From Bacteroidota bacterium (GTDB lineage: Bacteria; Bacteroidota; Bacteroidia; Bacteroidales; FEN-979), in the NCBI GenBank assembly GCA_026391835.1, contig JAPLDF010000074.1, forward strand, positions 1 through 64,000: 64,000 bases of DNA, read 5' to 3'. The translations under genes were made by a program, and so were the position numbers. Positions 28,071 to 36,023 of the stretch are shown piece after piece. The stretch's first letter is position 1; each line of letters starts with the position of its first letter. The notes under the pieces were generated by a model that was not told the origin of the DNA, searched no databases, and was given only the letters and a program-made list of their open reading frames with translations.

Positions 28071-29025
28071 TGCCCTCTGTTGAAAGGCCACGGAATTTGC
28101 CGCGTTCAATCAATCCGATGATCAGGACAGCCATGAAGAATGCTGCCAGCGTGCTGAATACCACGATCAGCCAGCGAATGGGATATGCCTTTTTATCGGC
28201 CACGAATGGCTTGCTGAGCACATTCACATAGGTATATTCGCGGTTGTAGTCAAGCAGGGCACGGTCTGCATCCAGTTTCATTGCACTGAAGGTTCCTGAT
28301 TCGGACTTTATCATCTCTCCGAGCACCAGCATCTCACCGCCCTTTTCCTCCAGGTTCTTCTTCATCGCCCTTGCTTCGGCCGAGCGAACCGATCCTCCGC
28401 CCGTGCTCAGGTAGGCGCGCAGCACTTCGCGTGTCTGTGCTTCATACTGCAGAATTCCGTATTTTACCCCCAGTTCCTGTGTCCTGGCTTTCAGGGAGTC
28501 CATATAAACCTTTTTCACTCCCATGATATAATTATAGTTGGAGACAACTTCGCCGAATTTAGCTTTGTGCATCGCCCTGATCTTTTTGTTGTAAGCGTCA
28601 AGCATGGCATTGATCAGGTCGCGGGCCATCATCGGGTCCTTGTCCCAGATTTCAATTTCTACGGCCTCAAAAGGTGTTTTATTGACATGTACCCGTTGGC
28701 TGTATATCCAACCCAGGGTGCTTTCAAAATGGGTGTAAGCGGAATCAATTTCCCAGTGCTTCGCCAGGTTGAACTGCTTTACAAGGGAATCGCGGATATC
28801 CCTCGACTGGAATATTTCAACACTCTGCTCCGTTTCACTTTCGTCAGAATAAGGAGAAATATTTGACGGGTAAAGCAAACAATTTGATTTATAAAGAGGT
28901 GTGATAAATATCGGACTTGAAAACAAGACAGATAGCAGGATGGCAGCCACAACAACGACCACAAGCTGTACCTTCCATTTAAGCACAATATCGATAATAT
29001 TTTTATTGTTGAAAAAACTGTCCAT
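28060..29025 (-). CDS. Wzz-type polysaccharide chain-length protein (first paralogue)
   Basis: 321 residues: a short N-terminus, a transmembrane helix at about 20-42, a periplasmic coiled-coil region of about 230 residues and a second membrane helix near 283-305 preceded by the Pro-containing AYPIRWLIVVFSTLAAF. No cytoplasmic tyrosine kinase domain is attached. It shares plan and motifs (KSNCLLYP versus KSTVIMFP; KxYPIRWLI) with the neighbour at 29041. The pair probably sets chain length in the surface polysaccharide system. Confidence 0.88.
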   Translation of the reverse strand: MDSFFNNKNIIDIVLKWKVQLVVVVVAAILLSVLFSSPIFITPLYKSNCLLYPSNISPYSDESETEQSVEIFQSRDIRDSLVKQFNLAKHWEIDSAYTHFESTLGWIYSQRVHVNKTPFEAVEIEIWDKDPMMARDLINAMLDAYNKKIRAMHKAKFGEVVSNYNYIMGVKKVYMDSLKARTQELGVKYGILQYEAQTREVLRAYLSTGGGSVRSAEARAMKKNLEEKGGEMLVLGEMIKSESGTFSAMKLDADRALLDYNREYTYVNVLSKPFVADKKAYPIRWLIVVFSTLAAFFMAVLIIGLIERGKFRGLSTEGNEG

Positions 29026-29040
29026 ATCTTGGATTTTATA

Positions 29041-30096
29041 TTATGATTGTCCTATCTGAAATTTCTTGTGTGAATTGTAGTCCGATATTTTTTCCATGAC
29101 CATGATCACGATGATCGACATGAAAAGTGCTGCGACCGTTGATACCATAATGATAAGCCAGCGGATGGGATAGGATTTGCGTTCAGCTTTGTAGGCATCA
29201 CTTACAATAAATTTCTGTGGCAGGTTCTCCTCTGCATCCACCTTGGCCTGCTTGTATTTTGTTTCAAGCAGGATAAGTTGTTCGGTTTTGAACTCGAGCG
29301 AATTTTTAAGCGCCATATAAATACCGCCATACTTACCCAGCACATCGAGTTTCTTTTGCAGGGCTGCCATGGCTGCCTTGTTGCCATTCATGAGCGAAAT
29401 GGCAAACTGCTGGTTCAGTACCTGCGACTGGTATTCCACGTCATTCACACCCAGGCTTCCAAGGGTGATCAGGGAATCGACGATCTTATCTTTTTCAGAT
29501 TTCAGGGAATTGTATTCCGCCTCAACTACCTGAAATCCCTTGACTGACCGTTGCCGCATCATGTCATTTTTAGCAGAGTCGAGCAGCGAAGCAATCGTAT
29601 TGGCTATATCCGCTGCCATCTGCGGATCTTTGTCGTATACCGAAATCTGGACTGCCATGAATTCTGTACGCCTGAAGGTGATGTTGTTGTCATATTCCTT
29701 GAAAAGGTTGGAATATTTCACGTCGGACGTGCTGTCTATATCGTAATGCCGCATGAGGTTGAACTTGCGCATCACCCTGTCGCGGATCTTATTGGAATTC
29801 AGAATCTGAAGCAATTGTTCAGCCTGGTCATCCTCACCAAATGCCGTTATATCCTGTCCCTTAACCGACTGCTCGTTAAGCAGCGACTTTGAGATTGAAC
29901 TGCTGCTGGCAGGAAACATGATCACCGTTGATTTGAATTTGGGTGTGATAAACCAGGGAGAGGAAAAAAACCACGAGCCCACCAGGGCCACAAGCATTAC
30001 AATAAACAAGGGTTTTCTCCATTTGTAGAGAAAGATTACGAGGTTTGAGGAATCGAAATCTTCGCCATTTTTTATTTCATTGGCCATAGAAGACAT
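29041..30096 (-). CDS. Wzz-type polysaccharide chain-length protein (second paralogue)
   Basis: 351 residues with two membrane helices (about 28-48 and 313-335) around a periplasmic coiled coil, no kinase domain. The promoter box at 30111-30118 leaves only about 10 nt before the ATG at 30096; the Met at residue 4 (30087) is also possible. First gene of the wzz-wzz-ligase operon. Confidence 0.88.
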   Translation of the reverse strand: MSSMANEIKNGEDFDSSNLVIFLYKWRKPLFIVMLVALVGSWFFSSPWFITPKFKSTVIMFPASSSSISKSLLNEQSVKGQDITAFGEDDQAEQLLQILNSNKIRDRVMRKFNLMRHYDIDSTSDVKYSNLFKEYDNNITFRRTEFMAVQISVYDKDPQMAADIANTIASLLDSAKNDMMRQRSVKGFQVVEAEYNSLKSEKDKIVDSLITLGSLGVNDVEYQSQVLNQQFAISLMNGNKAAMAALQKKLDVLGKYGGIYMALKNSLEFKTEQLILLETKYKQAKVDAEENLPQKFIVSDAYKAERKSYPIRWLIIMVSTVAALFMSIIVIMVMEKISDYNSHKKFQIGQS

Positions 30097-30110
30097 TTCA
30101 AAATTGGTGT

Positions 30111-30140
30111 CAAAGGTAGGAAATAATACGGAATTTACAA
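30111..30140 (-). promoter_or_regulatory. Promoter of the wzz operon
   Basis: Minus strand: TTG at 30138-30140, TACCTTTG at 30111-30118, spacer 19 bp. Confidence 0.55.
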
Positions 30141-30168
30141 CAGTAGGTTACGTGGAAAGGCTAAATGA

Positions 30169-31725
30169 TCAGCGGTCTTCACGCAAAATCTTCATCATGG
30201 AACCGAAACTCCAGAGGCGTAAAATCCCGGCCAGCGTGATGGAAAAAAGCAGCATCAATCCAAAATTGCCAACCCAGGCTTTCCCGGCCGGGAGGAAATT
30301 CCAATGAATGACGAATAACCGGGACAGGATGTTGAATGCGACTACCCCGATTACAAATATCAGAAGTGTAAACAGGTACCGGTAGTTCACCTTGAATTTA
30401 AAAATCCGTTGTACCATTAGTACCTGGAGAATGGCCATTGTAAACTGGGTAACCAGGCTTGAAATGGCTGATCCTGACGCAAGTAGCCTGGGTATCAGCA
30501 GGTAATTAAGGATCAGGTTGATGACCAGTCCCAAAAACGCAATGATGTTCAGTTGCCTCAGGTTCCCGTTGGCGGTAAGCAATGTGCCGAATATATAGGT
30601 TGTCGATACGGCAATAAAACCAGGTATCAGCAGCCGGAACACTTCGGTTGATGCCCTGATGTGCGTGTTGTAAAGCAGATCCATCAGTTCATAACTGTAA
30701 AAGAACAGGCTGAACCCGACGATAATGGCCAGTGTGATGATGAGGGTAAACGACAGTTTCAGCATGTGCTCGATTGGCTGCTTTTTTTTGAGCATCTTCG
30801 AGAAAATCGGCACCAGGAGCACCCCAAAAAGATAGGCGATCATATTGGCCGCATCGAGAAGCCGGAAACCAGAAGCATAGATGCCGGCCTGAAAATTACC
30901 GGTCCTCTCCGCCATCATGTTATCAACAATTCCGGGATCAAGGTGGGCGATGGTGGCGAAAATGCCTACCTGGACCATCGGCATTCGTGCAGGCAGCAAA
31001 CTTTCGAGCATTACCGGATCAAGGCGGTTGTAGAGGGTCATCAGCAAAACCAGCAACGCAAATGGCAGACTCTGTTTGATGATCATCAGGAAAAAAGGCC
31101 AGTTCCAGTTTAGTTTCCTGAAATGCGCTTTCTTCATCACAATCAGGAATGCAATGCCAGCCGTAATTGAATAGGCAGCGGTTTGTGAATATACAAACCA
31201 CTCTATGCGAAATGGCGATGAGGTAATATGCCCCCATAATAACACCCCGCAGAACAGGATCATCAGCAGCCTGTCAAGAACGGAAAGCATGCTGTCGGTC
31301 TTAAACATCATGAAACCTGAAATGTTTGACCGGAGGTACAATATAAATGAAAGCAGGAACTGGTTGAGGGCCAGCCAGCCCAGGAGCCGGAACTGCTCGG
31401 CATTGTACCGCAAAATAAAGGCAACGACAAAAGCGATCACCACATAGGTAAGGCCAAGCAGCAGTTTCAGTACCAGTATCCCCGAAAAATGCTTGTTCAG
31501 CAGGTGATTGTTCTGCGCGATGTTACGGTTGTTGAAATTTGTGATGCCAAGGTCGAGGATGATGTTGAACAGGAAGGAAAAATTCAGGATTACAAAATAG
31601 AAGCCGTAATCCCCTACCCCAACAATTCGCTGCACGGTTAGGTCAATCCCAAAAATCCAGACCGGTTTGATGAGAAGATTTAAAAATAGGAGTAACCCCA
31701 GGTTTGTCAGGAACTTCCGCTGCAT
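30169..31725 (-). CDS. Polysaccharide flippase (MATE/Wzx superfamily)
   Basis: 518 residues with about fourteen membrane helices and basic cytoplasmic loops. The N-terminus has a PVWIFGIDLTVQRIVGVGDYGFYFVILNF-like segment typical of lipid-linked oligosaccharide flippases. It would move undecaprenyl-linked repeat units across the inner membrane for the ligase and Wzz proteins encoded downstream on the same strand. It has its own -7 box at 31797. Confidence 0.85.
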   Translation of the reverse strand: MQRKFLTNLGLLLFLNLLIKPVWIFGIDLTVQRIVGVGDYGFYFVILNFSFLFNIILDLGITNFNNRNIAQNNHLLNKHFSGILVLKLLLGLTYVVIAFVVAFILRYNAEQFRLLGWLALNQFLLSFILYLRSNISGFMMFKTDSMLSVLDRLLMILFCGVLLWGHITSSPFRIEWFVYSQTAAYSITAGIAFLIVMKKAHFRKLNWNWPFFLMIIKQSLPFALLVLLMTLYNRLDPVMLESLLPARMPMVQVGIFATIAHLDPGIVDNMMAERTGNFQAGIYASGFRLLDAANMIAYLFGVLLVPIFSKMLKKKQPIEHMLKLSFTLIITLAIIVGFSLFFYSYELMDLLYNTHIRASTEVFRLLIPGFIAVSTTYIFGTLLTANGNLRQLNIIAFLGLVINLILNYLLIPRLLASGSAISSLVTQFTMAILQVLMVQRIFKFKVNYRYLFTLLIFVIGVVAFNILSRLFVIHWNFLPAGKAWVGNFGLMLLFSITLAGILRLWSFGSMMKILREDR

Positions 31726-31796
31726 GAACCAAGAATAAAAGTTGCCAGGTGTGGTAACTTTTCATTATAACTCAAAAAAAATTCAGATATTTGCTA

Positions 31797-31804
31797 CAAA
31801 GTTA
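31797..31804 (-). promoter_or_regulatory. -7 box of the flippase gene
   Basis: TAACTTTG on the minus strand, about 70 bp before the ATG at 31725; no clear -33 element. A near-match GATATTTG on the plus strand at 31786-31793 may serve the divergent glycosyltransferase. Confidence 0.4.
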
Positions 31805-31813
31805 AGAAAATTA

Positions 31814-32941
31814 ATGAACATCGCTGTTAATACCCGGCTGCTTATCCAGAACAGACTCGAAGGAATCGGTTGGTTTACGTATGAATCTCTCAAACGTATT
31901 ACGACTCAACATCCTGAGCATCAATTCTTTTTTATTTTTGATCGGGAATATGATCCTGAATTTCTCTTCTCGGCGAATATCACTCCGATCATCCAGTACC
32001 CACATGCCCGGCACCCGGTACTTTATTATACATGGTTTGAAATGGCCATCCCGAAGCTGCTTGACAGGATAAAACCTGACCTGTTCCTCTCGCCCGATGG
32101 ATTCCTTTCCTTAAAAACCCCCGTGAAATCCCTGGCAGTCTTTCACGATCTGAATTTTGAACATTACCCGCAGGATATCCCGTTCTGGACGCGCCGCTTC
32201 TACCGCCAGTATTTTCCGAAGTATGCAGCCAAGGCGGTTCGGATCGCCACCGTTTCTGAGTTTTCGAAGGCCGATATCGTGAAACAGTATAAAGTGCCGC
32301 CCGAAAAAATCGATGTGGTCTATGATGGTGCGAATGATGCTTATCACCCGCTCAGCCAGGAAGAAAAGAGAACTATCCGGAAGGAGTATACCGAAGGACT
32401 CCCCTATTTCGTTTTCATAGGCTCCCTCCATCCCCGGAAAAACCTCGTAAATCTCTTCAGGGCATTCGACCTCTTTAAAAAATCCAACCCTTCCGATGTC
32501 AAACTGCTGATTGTCGGGGCCAAGAAATGGTGGACGCGTGATATCGACATTGCGTTTAACCGGATGATCTTTTCGGATGATGTCATCTTCACCGGGCGTC
32601 TTGATGTCAATGAACTCGCACGCGTGCTGGGATCTGCCATCGCACTTACCTATGTATCCTATTTCGAAGGATTTGGAATCCCGATCGTGGAGGCCTTCCG
32701 CTGCGATGTGCCCGTGATCACCTCAAATGTCACCTCCATGCCCGAGGTAGCCGGCGATGCGGCAATCCTGGTCGACCCTTTTGATCCTGAATCAATTGCA
32801 GAAGCCCTGTACAAAGCATACCAGTATGAGAGCATCCGTGCAGAACTCATCATCCGCGGGCGCCGCCGGAGGGACCTTTTTTCATGGCAGCAAACTGCCG
32901 ACAGGCTATGGGAATCCATTGAAAAAGCAGCTAAATCCTGA
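31814..32941 (+). CDS. Glycosyltransferase family 4 (GT-B)
   Basis: 375 residues from the ATG at 31814. A longer frame opens at 31742, but its first 24 residues lie across the divergent promoter region and the conserved N-terminus is MNIAVNTRLL. The GT-B C-terminal domain shows YFVFIGSLHPRKNLVNLF, VIFTGRLDVNEL and the donor-binding EGFGIPIVEAFRCDVPVITSN with the two conserved Glu. It probably adds a sugar to the surface polysaccharide or lipopolysaccharide core. Next gene purD is only 6 bp downstream. Confidence 0.9.
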   Translation: MNIAVNTRLLIQNRLEGIGWFTYESLKRITTQHPEHQFFFIFDREYDPEFLFSANITPIIQYPHARHPVLYYTWFEMAIPKLLDRIKPDLFLSPDGFLSLKTPVKSLAVFHDLNFEHYPQDIPFWTRRFYRQYFPKYAAKAVRIATVSEFSKADIVKQYKVPPEKIDVVYDGANDAYHPLSQEEKRTIRKEYTEGLPYFVFIGSLHPRKNLVNLFRAFDLFKKSNPSDVKLLIVGAKKWWTRDIDIAFNRMIFSDDVIFTGRLDVNELARVLGSAIALTYVSYFEGFGIPIVEAFRCDVPVITSNVTSMPEVAGDAAILVDPFDPESIAEALYKAYQYESIRAELIIRGRRRRDLFSWQQTADRLWESIEKAAKS

Positions 32942-32947
32942 TCGAAT

Positions 32948-34225
32948 ATGAACATCCTTCTGTTAGGTTCGGGGGGGCGCGAGCATGCTTTGGCTTGGAA
33001 AATTTCCCAAAGTCCTCTCCTCACGAAATTATATATTGCGCCCGGAAACCCGGGGACCTCTAAATTCGGTATCAACCTCCCATTATCGTTAGCCAGCTTT
33101 GATGGCATTAAACAATCGGTTCTGGCATACCACATTGACATGGTGGTGGTCGGGCCCGAAGATCCGCTGGTGAATGGCATTCACGACTACTTCCTCGCCG
33201 ATCCGGCGATCCGCCACATTCCTGTGATTGGTCCGTCAAAAAAAGCGGCAATGCTCGAGGGAAGCAAGGATTTTGCAAAGCAGTTCATGAACAGGCATGC
33301 CATTCCCACTGCAAAACACAGGACTTTCAGTAAACAAACCGTCAGTGAGGGGGTGGATTTCCTGCATTCACTGAAAGCGCCTTATGTGTTAAAAGCCGAC
33401 GGACTGGCAGCCGGCAAAGGGGTGATCATCTGCAAAACCATCGGAGAAGCGGTTGAAGAATTCTCGAACATGTTGCAGGATTCAAAATTTGGTGCCGCTT
33501 CCGACAAGGTTGTGATCGAAGAGTTTTTGTCGGGGATTGAACTTTCCGTGTTTATTCTTACAGATGGAAAAAGTTACCTGGTTCTGCCGGAAGCCAAAGA
33601 CTATAAGAAAATCGGTGAGGGCGACACCGGCCCGAATACCGGTGGCATGGGATCAGTTTCTCCGGTGCCGTTTGCCGATGAACAGTTCATGCAGAAAGTG
33701 GAACAACGCATCATTGTACCAACGATGCAGGGCCTGATTTCAGAAGGGATTGAATACAAGGGATTTATCTTCGTGGGATTGATCAGCGTACACGGCGATC
33801 CTTATGTAATCGAATACAACTGCCGCCTGGGAGACCCCGAAACAGAATCGGTGATTCCCCGCCTCGGGAACGACCTGGTTCAATTGTTCAATGCAGTTGC
33901 ACACCAAACGATACAAGCCGAAACCATCGTTGTCGATCCCCGGGTTGCGGCCACCGTGATGCTTGTTTCAAAGGGCTATCCGGGAGTGTATGAAAAAGCG
34001 AAAGCCATTACGGGCGAAGACCTGGCAGCAGGCAGTCTTGTTTTTCATGCCGGAACTGCCCTGGATGCTGAAACCGGCCAGTTGGTTTCCAGCGGCGGGC
34101 GCGTCCTGGCAGTAACTTCGCTGGGGGCAACCATGGAAGAGGCGCTTGCAAAATCCTATCAAAACATTTCAAAAATAGACTTTGATGGAAAAAATTTCCG
34201 CCACGATATCGGCTTCGATCTGTAA
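32948..34225 (+). CDS. purD: Phosphoribosylamine-glycine ligase
   Basis: 425 residues, the usual size. The N-terminal LLLGSGGREHALAW, the ATP-grasp core with LKADGLAAGKGV, GPNTGGMGSVSPVP and EYNCRLGDPE are all intact. It makes glycinamide ribonucleotide in purine synthesis. Head-to-tail with the glycosyltransferase (6-bp gap) and the following membrane protein (3-bp gap). Confidence 0.97.
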   Translation: MNILLLGSGGREHALAWKISQSPLLTKLYIAPGNPGTSKFGINLPLSLASFDGIKQSVLAYHIDMVVVGPEDPLVNGIHDYFLADPAIRHIPVIGPSKKAAMLEGSKDFAKQFMNRHAIPTAKHRTFSKQTVSEGVDFLHSLKAPYVLKADGLAAGKGVIICKTIGEAVEEFSNMLQDSKFGAASDKVVIEEFLSGIELSVFILTDGKSYLVLPEAKDYKKIGEGDTGPNTGGMGSVSPVPFADEQFMQKVEQRIIVPTMQGLISEGIEYKGFIFVGLISVHGDPYVIEYNCRLGDPETESVIPRLGNDLVQLFNAVAHQTIQAETIVVDPRVAATVMLVSKGYPGVYEKAKAITGEDLAAGSLVFHAGTALDAETGQLVSSGGRVLAVTSLGATMEEALAKSYQNISKIDFDGKNFRHDIGFDL

Positions 34226-34228
34226 TTT

Positions 34229-35221
34229 GTGTTTATAAAATTCTTCAAATCCAGCTTCTTTATCCAGTATCTCGTCATCGGGATTACCGGCCTTTGCCTT
34301 TGGTTCAGTGCCTTCCTTACACCCCCGGGAATGCCTGTTCCGGAAGAACCCACTCCACTATACTCCCTGTTATTCAACCTATTGCACAACATGCCGCTTT
34401 TAGCAACCGTGGTTGGTTTTTTCCTCATCCTGGCCGAAACGTATTGGCTGACCAGGATCCTCAGCCTCCACGAACTGGTTTTAAAAAATTCCTCCCTTTC
34501 AGCACTGGTGTTCCTGGTGATGATGAGCTTTCTGCCTGAACAGCTTACGCTGAATCCCATCAACATCGCCCTGGCTTTCATGATGCTTATTCTCCACCAC
34601 CTCCTGATCTCGTACAATAAACCCGAACATCTCGACCGTATTTTTGCCGCGGGCTTCTTCACCGCCCTGGCCAGCATGTTCTACCTGCCGTTTATCCTTT
34701 GGTTTGTATTTGTGATCGTCAGCTTCCTGGTTTTCCGTGCCGGCAACTGGCGGGCCTGGATGGCTGCTGTCATCGGCCTTATCACCCCGTTCCTGTACCT
34801 GGCAGTGTGGTATCTCTGGCACGATGAATTTATCACCCGGGCGCTCGAATTCCCTGCCTTTTTCAGCCGGGTTATGGTTTTTCCAAATCCCTTTCACACC
34901 GATTTCTGGATTCTTTCAGGGTTTACACTGCTGATGGCATTGTGGGGGATCTTCCTGTTCCAGGGCGGACCTCAGAAGACAGTTGAGGTGAGGGTAAAGA
35001 CCAACATCCTGCTGTGGACCCTTGTTTTCACCCTGCTCTCCTTCGTCTTTTCCAGGTCGATGGCCATATTTCATCCTGCCCTGGCCATGCCTGCCCTGGC
35101 AATGGTAATTACAGGTACCCTGATCGGGCTTAAAAAAACGCGCGTGGCCGAGTTGATCCTGATGATCTATTTTCTCAGCGTATTGCTCAACAACCTGTTT
35201 CTTCATAACCTGGTGAACTGA
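34229..35221 (+). CDS. DUF6427-like polytopic membrane protein
   Basis: 330 residues with about ten hydrophobic helices. The start codon is GTG at 34229, 3 bp behind purD, giving MFIKFFKSSFFIQYLVIG. The size, the N-terminus and the place next to a purine gene fit a Bacteroidota-specific membrane family that I recall as DUF6427. Function unknown. A GC-rich 6-bp stem (35264-35284) follows but lacks a T run. Confidence 0.7.
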   Translation: MFIKFFKSSFFIQYLVIGITGLCLWFSAFLTPPGMPVPEEPTPLYSLLFNLLHNMPLLATVVGFFLILAETYWLTRILSLHELVLKNSSLSALVFLVMMSFLPEQLTLNPINIALAFMMLILHHLLISYNKPEHLDRIFAAGFFTALASMFYLPFILWFVFVIVSFLVFRAGNWRAWMAAVIGLITPFLYLAVWYLWHDEFITRALEFPAFFSRVMVFPNPFHTDFWILSGFTLLMALWGIFLFQGGPQKTVEVRVKTNILLWTLVFTLLSFVFSRSMAIFHPALAMPALAMVITGTLIGLKKTRVAELILMIYFLSVLLNNLFLHNLVN

Positions 35222-35321
35222 TAATGAGAATGAACGCATGGGATTGTTTATTACGATGCTGCTCCCGGCGCAGGTAGAGCCGGGTCTGTAAAATTGAAAA
35301 GTTATACAATGGATATTTACC

Positions 35322-35900
35322 ATGCTGCTGAGCCATTACACCGATAGCCTTTCGGAGGCGGGATGCGATGAAGCTGGCCGCGGGTGCCTTGCAGGGCCTG
35401 TGTTTGCCGCGGCTGTCATACTTCCCCGTGATTTCAGGGATGAAATCCTCACCGATTCGAAGCAACTTACTGAGAAACAGCGTGACAAGTTACGGCCCGT
35501 CATTGAGTCGAATGCCATCGCGTGGGCAGTAGCCCATGTGGATGCAGGGGTTATCGACAGGATCAACATCCTGAAAGCCTCCATCATGGCCATGCATCTT
35601 GCCGTTGACCAGCTCAAGATAAAACCCCAGTTGCTCCTGGTCGACGGCAACCGGTTCATGCCATATCCCGACATCCCTCATCAGTGCATTGTGAAGGGAG
35701 ATGAAAAATATCTTTCAATCGCCGCGGCATCGGTACTGGCCAAAACCTACCGTGACGCTTTTATGAAGCGGATACATGAAGAATTCCCGGTATATGGCTG
35801 GATAACGAACAAGGGGTATCCGTCAAAAAAACACCGCGAAATTATCGCTGAAATCGGGGTTACACCTTACCATAGAATGACATTCAGAATGTCCCGGTGA
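35322..35900 (+). CDS. rnhB: Ribonuclease HII
   Basis: 192 residues. The catalytic Asp16-Glu17 are in [14 protein letters not shown], the third Asp in LLLVDGNRF, and [21 protein letters not shown] carries the conserved Lys and Ser. Removes ribonucleotides from DNA and RNA primers. Normal length. Confidence 0.96.
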   Translation: MLLSHYTDSLSEAGCDEAGRGCLAGPVFAAAVILPRDFRDEILTDSKQLTEKQRDKLRPVIESNAIAWAVAHVDAGVIDRINILKASIMAMHLAVDQLKIKPQLLLVDGNRFMPYPDIPHQCIVKGDEKYLSIAAASVLAKTYRDAFMKRIHEEFPVYGWITNKGYPSKKHREIIAEIGVTPYHRMTFRMSR

Positions 35901-35963
35901 TTCCCCCGTGCGCCGGTGTTCCTTCGCAATTAACAACAGCTCAAAAACCAGCTGATAACTTTT

Positions 35964-35995
35964 TTGCCATCGTGTATTTCTTCACCATACCTTTG
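35964..35995 (+). promoter_or_regulatory. Promoter of the 912-residue anchored protein gene
   Basis: TTG at 35964-35966, TACCTTTG at 35988-35995, spacer 21 bp; the ATG at 36024 follows after about 28 nt. Confidence 0.55.
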
Positions 35996-36023
35996 CCGCG
36001 GTTTTTTTTAAGAAAAACCATCA

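Noticed and set aside
35264-35284. Hairpin CCCGGC/GCCGGG as terminator
   Set aside because: Stem of only 6 bp and no T run.
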